A stretch of DNA of 64,000 nt. Source: Dyella marensis (GTDB taxonomy: Bacteria > Pseudomonadota > Gammaproteobacteria > Xanthomonadales > Rhodanobacteraceae). Positions within the stretch are counted from its first letter, which is position 1. Each line of letters opens with the position of its first letter. The notes under the pieces were generated by a model. It saw only the letters and a program-made list of their open reading frames with translations. It made no database searches and was not told where the DNA came from. The stretch is taken from positions 558,001 to 622,000 of the forward strand of contig NZ_FONH01000001.1 in the NCBI RefSeq assembly GCF_900112865.1. The letters are read 5' to 3'. Shown piece by piece: positions 51,542 through 59,864 of this stretch. The position numbers and the translations under genes were made by a program.

Positions 51542-52984
51542 ATGCTCAAGCAGCTTTTCGCCCGCAAGACCGATTTCTCTGACGCCGACGACTGCCACGG
51601 CGGCCCCTCGCTGCGCCGCACCCTGGGCAAGTGGGGCATCACCGCACTGGGCATCGGCGCGGTGATCGGTACCGGCATCTTCGTGGTGACCGGCCAGGCC
51701 GCGGCGGAGCATGCGGGCCCGGCAGTGCTGATCTCGTTCATGCTGGCGGCGATCTGCAGCGGCTTCACCGCGCTGTGCTACGCGGAATTCGCGACGCTGA
51801 TCCCGATCTCCGGCAGCTCGTATTCCTATGCCTACGCCACCCTGGGCGAGCTGGTGGCCTGGTTCATCGGCTGGAACATGGTGCTGGAATACGGCATCTC
51901 CGCCTCCGCGGTGGCGGCGAGCTGGACCGGCTATTTCACCAGCCTGCTCGACCACGTCGGCATCCACCTGCCCGTCGCGCTGACCGAGGCGCCGCTGGCC
52001 TTCAAGGACGGGCACCTGGTCACCACCGGCCACCTGCTCAACCTGCCCGCGGTGGCGATCGTGCTGGCGCTGACCTGGCTGTGCTACGTCGGCATCCGCG
52101 AATCCTCGGGCCTGAACGTGCTGATGGTGGCGCTCAAGGTCGGCCTGATCATCGTGGTGGTGGTCGCCGGCTACCGCTACGTGGATCCGGCCAACTGGCA
52201 TCCCTTCATCCCGGCCGAACAGGAACCGGGCAAGTACGGCTGGTCCGGCATCATGCGCGGCGCGGCGATGGTGTTCTTCGCCTACATCGGCTTCGAGGCG
52301 ACTTCGACCGCGGCGCAGGAATGCAAGAACCCGCAGAAGGACCTGCCCTTCGGCACCCTGGTCTCGCTGGTGATCTGCACCGTGCTGTACCTGGCGATGG
52401 CGGCGGTGCTGACCGGCCTGATTCCCTATACGGAACTGGGCACCAGCGAGCCGGTGGTCACCGCGATCCGCAATCATCCGGAACTGGGCTGGCTGCGCCT
52501 GGTGGTGGAGATCGGCGCGATGATCGGCCTGTCCTCGGTGATCCTGGTGATGATCATCGCGCAGCCGCGCATCTTCATGATCATGTCGCGCGACGGCCTG
52601 CTGCCGCCGGTGTTCAACCGCATCCACCCCAAGCACCGCACGCCGCACCTCAACACGGTGATCACCGGCATCGGCATCGCCATCCTGGCCGCGGTGTTCC
52701 CGCTGGACCTGCTGGCCGACCTCACCTCGATGGGCACCCTGATCGCCTTCGTCGCGGTCTGCGCCGGCGTGCTGATCCTGCGCTACACCGCGCCGGAGCT
52801 GCCGCGCCTGTTCCGCGTGCCGGCGGCCTGGTTCGTGTGCACCGCCGGCGTGTTCAGCTGCCTGGCCCTGCTGTACTTCATGGCCTGGTTCAACTGGCTG
52901 CTGATGATCATCTGGACCGCGATCGGCCTGGCCATCTACTTCGGCTACGGCATGCGCCACAGCCGCCTGCGCCGCGCCTCCTGA
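51542..52984 (+). CDS. APC family amino acid permease, copy 2
   Basis: 480 aa with the same architecture as its upstream neighbour: MLKQLFARKTDF against MLKNLFATTQIS at the N-terminus, GIGAVIGTGIFVVTGQAAAEHAGPAVLISF and FFAYIGFEATSTAAQECKNPQKDLPFG. The paralogues differ most in the loops and in the substrate helix (SVILVMIIAQPRIFMIMSRDGLLPPVF), so specificities may have diverged. The 84-base gap to copy 1 contains the GC-rich inverted sequence GGGCCGGC...GCGCCGGCCC. Confidence 0.9.
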   Translation: MLKQLFARKTDFSDADDCHGGPSLRRTLGKWGITALGIGAVIGTGIFVVTGQAAAEHAGPAVLISFMLAAICSGFTALCYAEFATLIPISGSSYSYAYATLGELVAWFIGWNMVLEYGISASAVAASWTGYFTSLLDHVGIHLPVALTEAPLAFKDGHLVTTGHLLNLPAVAIVLALTWLCYVGIRESSGLNVLMVALKVGLIIVVVVAGYRYVDPANWHPFIPAEQEPGKYGWSGIMRGAAMVFFAYIGFEATSTAAQECKNPQKDLPFGTLVSLVICTVLYLAMAAVLTGLIPYTELGTSEPVVTAIRNHPELGWLRLVVEIGAMIGLSSVILVMIIAQPRIFMIMSRDGLLPPVFNRIHPKHRTPHLNTVITGIGIAILAAVFPLDLLADLTSMGTLIAFVAVCAGVLILRYTAPELPRLFRVPAAWFVCTAGVFSCLALLYFMAWFNWLLMIIWTAIGLAIYFGYGMRHSRLRRAS

Positions 52985-53107
52985 GGCGATCTCCGCCGAA
53001 TGCCCGCCAATGGCGGGCAATGCCGCAAAACGCCGGCGTATGGTGGCCAACTGAACAGAACTGCCGGGAAATACGCAATCCACCGGCATTTTTGATGTGT
53101 AGTCACG

Positions 53108-53125
53108 AATAGTTACATAACTATT
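53108..53125. promoter_or_regulatory. AT-rich 18-bp palindrome, candidate operator
   Basis: AATAGTTACATAACTATT has perfect 8-bp arms. A second dyad, CTCGTT-TT-AACGAG, follows at 53134-53147. Both are upstream of a foldable segment with its own terminator and look like operator sites in an otherwise GC-rich genome. Confidence 0.45.
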
Positions 53126-53178
53126 TGTTTTCTCTCGTTTTAACGAGACTTTTTCGGGAAAAATTTTTCGCCCGGGCG

Positions 53179-53380
53179 CCCCAAACGGCGCTTTGGGGAG
53201 TAACATCTGCCGTCCGTGGGTTGATCACTTGGCAGTGGGCCCCGGATTGCCGCCCGGCGCGTCAGGCGGGTCAGCTCCTCGGCCTGACGCGTCTGGGCTG
53301 CATCTTCCTCCGGCTCGATCATTCGATCGCCGGGGAAGCTCCCAGACTCTCTCTTTCGAACGCGCTGCGGCGCGTTTTTT
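53179..53380 (+). ncRNA. Candidate structured noncoding RNA with intrinsic terminator
   Basis: Between APC copy 2 and the HiPIP gene there is no credible gene, but the plus strand folds strongly. A 5' hairpin has arms CCCCAAA/TTTGGGG (53179-53198). A long central stem has 10-bp arms CGCGTCAGGC and GCCTGACGCG extended by GCCC/GGGC and TGC/GCA. Outer pairing is GGGAG/CTCCC, and AACGCGC-GCGCGTT with six T residues ends at 53380. Upstream AT-rich palindromes could carry the promoter. The rod with an open centre recalls 6S RNA, but the usual ygfA/zapA neighbours are absent, so identity is open. Boundaries are approximate. Confidence 0.4.
53359..53380 (+). terminator. Intrinsic terminator on the plus strand
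   Basis: Arms AACGCGC (53359-53365) and GCGCGTT (53370-53376), loop TGCG, then a T run to 53380. It lies 375 bases beyond the permease stop, too far to be only that gene's terminator. Confidence 0.85.
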
Positions 53381-53399
53381 CATGCCTGTTCCACGCAAA

Positions 53400-53428
53400 C
53401 AAAAAGGCCGGCACCAAGGCCGGCCTTC
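53400..53428 (-). terminator. Intrinsic terminator of the HiPIP gene
   Basis: Arms AAGGCCGG and CCGGCCTT around an 8-base loop. On the minus strand it is followed by five U residues (plus-strand A run at 53400-53405). It lies 20 bases beyond the HiPIP stop. Confidence 0.85.
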
Positions 53429-53447
53429 TTACGCATGTCGGTAACGC

Positions 53448-53777
53448 TCAGGCCTTCTTCGAATGCGACACGCACCAGCCCTTCGCATTCACCGACTTGC
53501 CCGGGAACAGCTGGCACGGGCCATAACCCGAGGCGCCGCCCGAATAGAACTGGCAGTTGGCGCAGGCGTCGCCGGCCTTGCGCTTGGCGTCCTTGGTCGT
53601 ATTCGCGTCCTCGACATAACCCAGCGCCTTCGCGGTCGGATCGTCGGGGCTCACATGCGGCAGGTCGGCGGCGCGCGCCGTGCGCGGCAGCGCGCCGATC
53701 ATCGCGGCCGCCGCGACCGTGCCGCCGGCAATCTTCAGGAACTGGCGGCGGGACTCGAGTTCTTTGTCGTTCGACAT
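53448..53777 (-). CDS. High-potential iron-sulfur protein (HiPIP)
   Basis: 109 aa, start at 53777. Tat signal peptide with SRRQFLKIAGG and cleavage after the AxA of RTARAA (about residue 37). The mature protein of about 70 residues has the HiPIP cysteine pattern C72-x2-C75-x12-C88-x13-C102 that binds one [4Fe-4S] cluster at high potential in the periplasm, usually as electron donor to terminal oxidases or reaction centres. Monocistronic with its own terminator, divergent from mtnB. Confidence 0.95.
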   Translation of the reverse strand: MSNDKELESRRQFLKIAGGTVAAAAMIGALPRTARAADLPHVSPDDPTAKALGYVEDANTTKDAKRKAGDACANCQFYSGGASGYGPCQLFPGKSVNAKGWCVSHSKKA

Positions 53778-53918
53778 TGGGGACAACCTCCGTCTTGGGG
53801 ACATGGCGCCGCGCCGGGCGGCGAATCGGCGGCCATGGTACGCCCGGCCCGCACAACACCATGAGAATGGCTCGCATTCGGCGCCGCCGCGGTCAAAAGG
53901 GCCAGCGGAGCGGCGTGC

Positions 53919-53945
53919 TATAGTCCCCTGCCATTTGGACGTCCA
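53919..53945 (+). promoter_or_regulatory. Promoter and candidate operator of the mtn genes
   Basis: TATAGT (53919-53924) is a good -10 box; the -35 is poor (TCAAAA at 53893, wide spacing). Eleven bases downstream lies the perfect palindrome TGGACGTCCA (53936-53945), covering the expected start of transcription just before the mtnB ATG. Its core resembles the GACGTC centre of methionine-regulon boxes; a repressor role is inferred. Confidence 0.45.
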
Positions 53946-53951
53946 TATCGC

Positions 53952-54599
53952 ATGAGCCAGGTCCTTCCCTCCTCCATCGCCGCCGAGCTGTTCGCCGGGC
54001 GCGCCGACGCGATCGCCGATGCCGCGCGCGACCTTGCGCTGGCCGGCTGGACGCCCGCCACCAGCAGCAATTTCTCCATGCGCATCGACGCGGAGCATGC
54101 GGCCATCACCATCTCCGGCCGCGACAAGGGCAAGCTCGGCCGCGACGACATCATGCTGATCGACATGCAGGGCAAGGCCGTCGGCACCGATGCGCGCCCC
54201 AGTGCGGAAACCGAACTGCACACGCAGATCTATCGCCGCCTGCCGCAGATGAACGTAGTGCTGCACACCCACTCGCGCACGCAGAGCGTGGCCTCGCGCC
54301 TGTTCGCGAAGGAAGGCGTGGTGCTGCTCGAGGGCTGGGAGCTGCAGAAGGCCATCGCCGGCGAAACCACCCACGAGGCCGCGCTGGCCATCCCGGTCTT
54401 CCCCAACACCCAGCACATGCCCGAGCTGGTCGCCCAGGTCGACGCCTGGCTGGACAGCGGCAAGCCGCTGCACGCCTACTTGATCAACGGCCACGGCATC
54501 TACACCTGGGGACGTGACATGGCCGAAACCCGCCGTCACCTGGAAGCCCTGGAATTCCTGCTGGGCTGCGAACTGGATTTGAGGAGACTGTCCGCATGA
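53952..54599 (+). CDS. mtnB: Methylthioribulose-1-phosphate dehydratase
   Basis: 215-aa class II aldolase-fold zinc enzyme. Zinc ligands are in [11 protein letters not shown] and the later [18 protein letters not shown] and [14 protein letters not shown] are conserved. It dehydrates methylthioribulose 1-phosphate in methionine salvage. Overlaps mtnD by 4 bases (ATGA). Confidence 0.96.
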   Translation: MSQVLPSSIAAELFAGRADAIADAARDLALAGWTPATSSNFSMRIDAEHAAITISGRDKGKLGRDDIMLIDMQGKAVGTDARPSAETELHTQIYRRLPQMNVVLHTHSRTQSVASRLFAKEGVVLLEGWELQKAIAGETTHEAALAIPVFPNTQHMPELVAQVDAWLDSGKPLHAYLINGHGIYTWGRDMAETRRHLEALEFLLGCELDLRRLSA

Positions 54600-55165
54600 G
54601 CCGCCTGCGCATTTTCGACGAGCAGCGCCCCGACGCACCGCTTGCCGTCCACGCCGAGCACGCCGCCATCGCGCGCGAACTGGGCCAGGTCGGCGTGCGC
54701 TTCGAGCAATGGGAAGCCAGCCAGCCGATCGCCCCCGGCGCCAGCCAGGACGAGGTGATCGCCGCCTACCGCGCCGACATCGACCGCCTGATGGGCGAAG
54801 CGGGCTACCAGGCGGTCGACGTGATCAGCCTTACGCCCGACCACCCGGACCGCGCCGCGCTGCGCCAGAAGTTCCTCAGCGAACACACCCACAGCGAGGA
54901 CGAGGTGCGCTTCTTCGTCGCCGGCGCCGGCCAGTTCACCCTGCACATCGACGGCAAGGTCTACGACGTGCTGTGCGAACAGGGCGACCTGATCGGCGTG
55001 CCGGACGGCACCCGCCACTGGTTCGACATGAGCGAGGCGCCCTACTTCGTGGCGATCCGCCTGTTCACCAACAAGGACGGCTGGGTCGCCAACTTCACCG
55101 GCGAGGACATCGCCCAGCGCTTCCCGCGCATGCTGCCGCAAGCATCGGGCCAGGCCACGGCCTGA
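54596..55165 (+). CDS. mtnD: Acireductone dioxygenase
   Basis: 189-aa cupin. Metal ligands are in [32 protein letters not shown] (His, His, Glu) and DGTRHWFDM (third His). The iron form yields the keto acid precursor of methionine, the nickel form an off-pathway product; the bound metal cannot be read from sequence. A GC-rich hairpin separates it from mtnC. Confidence 0.96.
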   Translation: MSRLRIFDEQRPDAPLAVHAEHAAIARELGQVGVRFEQWEASQPIAPGASQDEVIAAYRADIDRLMGEAGYQAVDVISLTPDHPDRAALRQKFLSEHTHSEDEVRFFVAGAGQFTLHIDGKVYDVLCEQGDLIGVPDGTRHWFDMSEAPYFVAIRLFTNKDGWVANFTGEDIAQRFPRMLPQASGQATA

Positions 55166-55182
55166 GCTTCCGCTGTGCATCG

Positions 55183-55209
55183 GCGGGCCCGGTTCGACGG
55201 GCCCGCGTT
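55183..55209 (+). terminator. Hairpin between mtnD and mtnC
   Basis: Perfect 9-bp arms GCGGGCCCG and CGGGCCCGC around GTTCGA, followed by only TTT. It may be a partial terminator or an mRNA-stabilising structure that sets the mtnBD to mtnC ratio. Confidence 0.55.
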
Positions 55210-55236
55210 TCCGCTATCGCTTCCACGGCTAACCGC

Positions 55237-55923
55237 ATGACCGTCATCCGCGCCATCGTCACCGACATCGAAGGCACCACCAGCTCGATCAGCTTCGTCA
55301 AGGACGTGCTGTTCCCCTATGCGCGCAAGCGCCTGCCGGCCTACGTGGAAACCCACGTCGACACGCCCGAGCTGCAGCACTGGCTGCACGAGGCGGCGAA
55401 GGAAGCCGGCCTGGTCGAAGCCAGCCGGCAGGAAGTGATCGACCTGCTGCTGCGCTGGATCGACGAGGACCGCAAGTCCACCGCGCTCAAGGCGCTGCAG
55501 GGCATGATCTGGAAGGACGGCTACGCCAGCGGCGAATACCGCGCCCACGTCTACCCGGAAGTCGCCGCCCGCCTGCGCGCATGGCGCGGCGACGGACTGC
55601 ATCTGTACGTGTATTCCTCCGGCTCCGTGGCCGCGCAGAAGCTGTTCTTCCAGTACAGCGAAGCCGGCGACCTGACCCCGCTGTTCGGCGGCTACTTCGA
55701 CACCGAGACGGGCCCCAAGCGCGAGCAGGCCTCGTACGAGAAGATCGCCGCGGCGATCGGCGAGCAGCCGGAGCACCTGCTGTTCCTCTCCGACATCGTG
55801 GAGGAGCTGGACGCGGCCAAGGCTGCCGGCTTCCACACCGCCTGGCTGCTGCGCCCGCCGTTGGCGATGCCGGCCGAGCCGCGCCACCCGGCGTATACCG
55901 ATTTCGACGCCATCGCTCCCTGA
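55237..55923 (+). CDS. mtnC: Enolase-phosphatase E1 (acireductone synthase)
   Basis: 228-aa HAD hydrolase, start at 55237. Motif I is [23 protein letters not shown] (the E1-type DIEGT), motif [16 protein letters not shown], and motif [22 protein letters not shown]. It performs the enolase and phosphatase steps between MtnB and MtnD. The frame extends far upstream through mtnD in another register and is rejected. Confidence 0.95.
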   Translation: MTVIRAIVTDIEGTTSSISFVKDVLFPYARKRLPAYVETHVDTPELQHWLHEAAKEAGLVEASRQEVIDLLLRWIDEDRKSTALKALQGMIWKDGYASGEYRAHVYPEVAARLRAWRGDGLHLYVYSSGSVAAQKLFFQYSEAGDLTPLFGGYFDTETGPKREQASYEKIAAAIGEQPEHLLFLSDIVEELDAAKAAGFHTAWLLRPPLAMPAEPRHPAYTDFDAIAP

Positions 55924-55942
55924 TTCGGCCGCGTACCTCGCC

Positions 55943-56977
55943 ATGCGCATCGCCCTGACCGCCCTGCTCGCCTTCGCCGCCGGCGTGCTGCTGACCCTGC
56001 TGGCGCACCGCGCCGCACCGGCGCTGGCGGATGTACGCCATCCGGCCGTGCCTGCCGTCGCGGCAACGGTCCATGCGCCCGCCGTCGCCGCCAGTTCGGC
56101 CGGGATCGCCGCCCCGGCCGCGGAAGAGGAAGCCGACCGCTGGCCGGAGCAAGCCTCGACGCCGGAACAGGTCGCCTACGCCCAGCCCCGCCTGCTGCGC
56201 GACGCGGTCGCCAAGCTCGGGCCGCGCGTACAGGGCACGCCCAATCTCTACCTGGTGGCCTTCGCCGGCGACGGCGGCGAGGACGTATTCCACAACGAGG
56301 CCGAATACGCCGGCAAGCTGTTCGCCGACCGCTTCGGCGCCACGGTGCACCCGTTGCTGCTGGCCAACAGCCCCGACACGCTGGACACCCGGCCGCTGGC
56401 CACCTGGAGCAACCTGGAAAGCGCGCTGGACGCGCTGTCCGGCACGATGGACAAGGACCAGGACATCCTCGTGCTCTACCTCACCTCGCACGGCGATCCG
56501 GACCACAACCTGCTGGTCGACATGGACCCGCTGCCGCTGGACCAGATCGGCGCGCCGGACCTGGCCGGCATCCTGACCAGGCATCCGTTCAAGTGGAAAG
56601 TGGTGGTGGTGAACGCCTGCTATTCCGGCGGCTTCGTGCCGCCGCTGAAAGGCCCCGGCACCCTGGTGCTCACCGCCGCGCGCGCCGACCGCAGTTCGTT
56701 CGGCTGCGGCAGCGATTCCGACATCACCTATTTCGGCCGCGCCTGGCTGGTCGATGCACTGAACCGCACCGCCGATTTCATCGCCGCGTTCCAGCAGGCC
56801 AGGGGCGAGATCGCGCAGTGGGAAACGCGCGACCATCTGACGCCGTCCGAACCGCAGATCGATGTCGGCGCCGGCATCGCGGACCAGCTGGCGCGCTGGC
56901 GCGGGCATGTGAAGCCGGGCCCGGCGGTGGCGTTCGAGCCGACGCATGCGGACGCGGAGCCGGCCGGCCAGCGCTGA
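55943..56977 (+). CDS. Peptidase C13 (legumain-like) family protein
   Basis: 344 aa. An N-terminal hydrophobic segment (about 3-21, signal or anchor), an Ala/Pro-rich linker (about 22-65), then a caspase-haemoglobinase-fold domain. The catalytic dyad is His183 in LVLYLTSHGDPDHNL and Cys226 in VVVNACYSGGFVPPL, the typical H-G ... A-C-Y-S-G pattern of clan CD. FAGDGGEDVFHNEAEYAGKLFADRFGA is the conserved start of the domain. Probably periplasmic; substrates of bacterial C13 proteins are unknown. It lies 19 bases after mtnC, so cotranscription is possible. Confidence 0.88.
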   Translation: MRIALTALLAFAAGVLLTLLAHRAAPALADVRHPAVPAVAATVHAPAVAASSAGIAAPAAEEEADRWPEQASTPEQVAYAQPRLLRDAVAKLGPRVQGTPNLYLVAFAGDGGEDVFHNEAEYAGKLFADRFGATVHPLLLANSPDTLDTRPLATWSNLESALDALSGTMDKDQDILVLYLTSHGDPDHNLLVDMDPLPLDQIGAPDLAGILTRHPFKWKVVVVNACYSGGFVPPLKGPGTLVLTAARADRSSFGCGSDSDITYFGRAWLVDALNRTADFIAAFQQARGEIAQWETRDHLTPSEPQIDVGAGIADQLARWRGHVKPGPAVAFEPTHADAEPAGQR

Positions 56978-56987
56978 GCCATGGCTC

Positions 56988-57109
56988 GTCATTCCGGCGC
57001 AGGCCGGAATCCAGTGACCTCGGCGTCAGGTTTTCGCGATAACGCGAAGGCATCCTGTCGCGAACATCCAACGTGACTGTCACTGGATTACGGCCTGCGC
57101 CGGAATGAC
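56988..57109. repeat. Inverted pair of a 28-bp dispersed repeat (copy 2)
   Basis: The unit at 56988-57015 recurs inverted at 57082-57109 with 66 bases between; it is the same 28-base unit as at 24953-25050. It occupies the space between the convergent C13 peptidase and hisIE genes and could end both transcripts. Confidence 0.9.
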
Positions 57110-57142
57110 GGCGGTGGGTTATTGCGCAGGATTTCTGTCGTA

Positions 57143-57772
57143 TCAACTCGACTGGTGACGCGCTTCCAGCACGCGACACACATCGCTCGTACTCAAGCCG
57201 CGCGCACGCAGCGCGACCATCAGATGGAAGACCAGATCGGCGGCTTCGCCGAGCAGTGCTTCGTCATCCTGCACCACGGCGGCGAGTGCGGTTTCCACGC
57301 CTTCCTCGCCGACCTTCTGTGCGATGCGGCGGATGCCGTCTTCGAACAGCCGCGTGGTGTAGCTGCCGGCGGGACGTTCGGCGGCGCGCTGCTCCACCAG
57401 GCGATCCAGCGTGGCGAGAAAGCCCAGCGGCGGTGCGACGTCTGCGCGCTCGCCGAAGCAGCTGGAGGTGCCCAGGTGGCAGGTCGGCCCTTGCGGCTCG
57501 GCCTGCAGCAGCAGTGTGTCGCCGTCGCAATCGATGCGGGCGGACTTCAGCGCCAGCACATGTCCGGAGCTTTCGCCCTTGGTCCACAGGCGCTGCTTGC
57601 TGCGGCTGAAGAAGGTGACCTGAGCGGAACTCAAGCTGTGCGCCAGCGCTTCGGCATTCATATAGCCGAGCATCAGCACCTCACCCGTCAGCCAGTGCTG
57701 CACGATCGCGGGCAGCAGGCCATCGCCCTTGCTCCAGTCGAGCCGCGAGAAATCGGTGTTGAGGTCGCTCAT
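57143..57772 (-). CDS. hisIE: Bifunctional phosphoribosyl-AMP cyclohydrolase / phosphoribosyl-ATP pyrophosphatase
   Basis: 209 aa. N-terminal HisI (about 1-110): MLGYMNAEALAHSL, FFSRSKQRLWTKGESSGHVL, DCDGDTLLLQAEPQGPTCHLGTSSCF with the zinc cysteines; C-terminal HisE (about 115-209): GSYTTRLFEDGIRRIAQKVGEEGVETALAAVVQD and EAADLVFHLMVAL. Second and third steps of histidine synthesis. Last gene of the operon. Confidence 0.97.
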   Translation of the reverse strand: MSDLNTDFSRLDWSKGDGLLPAIVQHWLTGEVLMLGYMNAEALAHSLSSAQVTFFSRSKQRLWTKGESSGHVLALKSARIDCDGDTLLLQAEPQGPTCHLGTSSCFGERADVAPPLGFLATLDRLVEQRAAERPAGSYTTRLFEDGIRRIAQKVGEEGVETALAAVVQDDEALLGEAADLVFHLMVALRARGLSTSDVCRVLEARHQSS

Positions 57773-57784
57773 GGTCGGTTCCGG

Positions 57785-58555
57785 TCAAAGCCGCGTGGCG
57801 ATGCCCGCACGGCGCAGGTACTGCTTCAACGAGGGAATGGCGATGGCGCCGCTGTGGAACACGCTCGCGGCAAGCGCGCCGTCGACGTCGGCCACGGCGA
57901 AGGCATCGCGGAAATGCTCCGGCGCACCGGCACCGCCCGACGCCACCAGCGGCACGCGGCACAGCGCGCGCGCCGCGTGCAGCTGTTCGAGGTCGTAGCC
58001 TTCGCGCACGCCGTCGCTGCCCATGCAGTTGAGCACGATCTCGCCGGCGCCCAGGCGCTGCGCCTCGTCGATCCAGTCCAGCGTGCGCCGCGCCAGCGCC
58101 TGGGTCTTGGTGGGGTCGCCGGTGTACTGGCGCACGCGCCATTCGCCGTCGGCATCGCGCAGGCTGTCCACGCCCACCACCACGCATTGCACGCCGAAGG
58201 CCGCGGCCAGTTCGCCGATCAGGGCCGGGCGCTCCAGCGCGGGCGAATTGACCGAGATCTTGTCGGCGCCGGCATGCAGCACCTCGCGCGCATCTTCCAC
58301 GCTGCGGATGCCGCCGGCCACGCAGAACGGGATATCGATCGCGCGCGCCACGCGCTCGACCCAGCCGCGGTCCACGCTGCGACCCTCGGGGCTGGCGGTG
58401 ATGTCGTAGAACACCAGCTCGTCGGCGCCTTCGTCGCGATAGCGCAGCGCCAGCTCGACGATCTCGCCCATCACCACGTGGTCGCGGAAGCGCACGCCCT
58501 TGACCACCTTGCCGTCGCGCACGTCCAGGCAGGGAATGATGCGGCGGCTCAGCAT
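57785..58555 (-). CDS. hisF: Imidazole glycerol phosphate synthase cyclase subunit HisF
   Basis: 256-aa TIM barrel, start at 58555. Catalytic Asp in [15 protein letters not shown] and the second Asp in [14 protein letters not shown]; phosphate loops [16 protein letters not shown] and [12 protein letters not shown]. It pairs with HisH. Overlaps hisA by 7 bases. Confidence 0.97.
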   Translation of the reverse strand: MLSRRIIPCLDVRDGKVVKGVRFRDHVVMGEIVELALRYRDEGADELVFYDITASPEGRSVDRGWVERVARAIDIPFCVAGGIRSVEDAREVLHAGADKISVNSPALERPALIGELAAAFGVQCVVVGVDSLRDADGEWRVRQYTGDPTKTQALARRTLDWIDEAQRLGAGEIVLNCMGSDGVREGYDLEQLHAARALCRVPLVASGGAGAPEHFRDAFAVADVDGALAASVFHSGAIAIPSLKQYLRRAGIATRL

Positions 58556-59277
58556 GCCAGCGCCTCCTCGATGGTGAAGCGGCCTTCCAGCAGCGCACGG
58601 CCCAGGATCACGCCCTGCGCGCCGGCCGCGCGCGCGGCGACGATGTCGTCCACCGAGCGCACGCCGCCGGAGGCCTGCACGGCCAGGGTCGGCGCGGTCC
58701 TGGCGAGATCGCGGTAAAGCTCCAGGTTGAAGCCGGCCAGCATGCCGTCGCGATCGATGTCGGTGCACAACAGGTGGCGCGCGCCGCGCGCGGCGTACCA
58801 GGGCGCCAGCTCGTCCAGCGAACGCGCTTCCAGCTCGGTCCAGCCGGCGCTGGGCAGTGCCCAGCGGCCGTCGATGCGGCGCGTGTCCAGCGCGACGGTG
58901 AGCTTGTCCGTGCCGAACTTGCCCAGCCAAGCGCCGACCAGCGCCGGTTCGCGGATCGCCACGCTGCCGACCACCACACGCGCGACGCCGGCATCGAACA
59001 GGCGCTGCAGGTCTGCTTCGCTGCGTACGCCGCCGCCGGCCTGCACCTGCATGCCGTCGCGCGCGAGCGCTTCGATCACCTGCAGGTTGTCCAGGCTGCC
59101 GGAACGCGCGCCGTCGAGGTCCACCACGTGCAGCCACGCAGCGCCTGCCTCTGCATAGCGCCGCGCCAGCTCGCGCGGCTCGAACTCATAAGTGGTCTGC
59201 TGGCCGTAGTCGCCCTGACGCAGGCGCACCACGCGGCCGGTGCGCAGATCGATGGCGGGGATGACGGTGAAGCTCAT
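58549..59277 (-). CDS. hisA: Phosphoribosylformimino-5-aminoimidazole carboxamide ribotide isomerase
   Basis: 242-aa TIM barrel, start at 59277 overlapping the hisH stop (ATGA). [20 protein letters not shown] holds the catalytic Asp, and the barrel phosphate loops are [16 protein letters not shown] and [33 protein letters not shown] has the second Asp. Fourth step of the pathway. Confidence 0.97.
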   Translation of the reverse strand: MSFTVIPAIDLRTGRVVRLRQGDYGQQTTYEFEPRELARRYAEAGAAWLHVVDLDGARSGSLDNLQVIEALARDGMQVQAGGGVRSEADLQRLFDAGVARVVVGSVAIREPALVGAWLGKFGTDKLTVALDTRRIDGRWALPSAGWTELEARSLDELAPWYAARGARHLLCTDIDRDGMLAGFNLELYRDLARTAPTLAVQASGGVRSVDDIVAARAAGAQGVILGRALLEGRFTIEEALAC

Positions 59278-59864
59278 AGTTCCAGGAAATTCTTGAGGAG
59301 CCGTGCGCCGACACCGGCGGAACGCTCGGGATGGAATTGCATGCCGTGGAAATTGCCGCGCGCCACGACGGCGGAGAACGCGCCGCCGAAGTCGGCGGTG
59401 GCCAGCGTGCTGTCGTTGGCCGGCACGGCGTAGCTGTGCACGAAATAGGCCCAGGCATCGGTGCCCAGTCCGGCCACCAGCGGATGCGCGCGCTCGACCC
59501 GCAGGCGGTTCCAGCCCATGTGCGGCACGCGCAGGCCCGGCGCCTCGGCAAAACGGCTCGCCGCGCCCGGGATCACGGCGAGGCATTCGGTGGCGCCTTC
59601 TTCAGAGCGCTCGAACAGCAGCTGCATCCCTAAGCACACGCCCAGCACCGGCTGCGTCAGCGAACGTATCAGCTCGACCAGGCCCAGCTCGCGCAGGCGC
59701 GCCATGCCGGGGCCGGCCGCGCCCACGCCGGGCAGGATCACCCTGTCGGCCTGGCGGATGGCGTTCGCATCGGAGGTCAGCGCGGCATCGACGCCCAGCC
59801 GCTGCAGCGCATAGCGCACCGAACCGATATTGGTGCCGCCGGCATCGACCAGGACCACGGCCAT
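59274..59864 (-). CDS. hisH: Imidazole glycerol phosphate synthase glutaminase subunit HisH
   Basis: 196-aa class I glutamine amidotransferase. The nucleophile Cys is in VLGVCLGMQLLF, the His-Glu pair in GMQFHPERSAG, and DAGGTNIGSVRYALQRLG is the conserved N-terminus. It channels ammonia to HisF. Shares one base with the hisB stop (TAATG). Confidence 0.97.
   Translation of the reverse strand: MAVVLVDAGGTNIGSVRYALQRLGVDAALTSDANAIRQADRVILPGVGAAGPGMARLRELGLVELIRSLTQPVLGVCLGMQLLFERSEEGATECLAVIPGAASRFAEAPGLRVPHMGWNRLRVERAHPLVAGLGTDAWAYFVHSYAVPANDSTLATADFGGAFSAVVARGNFHGMQFHPERSAGVGARLLKNFLEL

Noticed and set aside
49805-53206. Minus-strand frame of more than 1100 codons opposite the two permeases
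   Set aside because: The product is a low-complexity His/Arg/Gln/Asp-rich string typical of antisense GC-rich DNA, while the plus strand encodes two clear APC transporters.
53179-53380. Firm assignment of the structured segment as 6S RNA
   Set aside because: The fold is similar in outline, but conserved 6S sequence could not be confirmed and the usual zapA/ygfA neighbours are missing; listed only as a candidate ncRNA.
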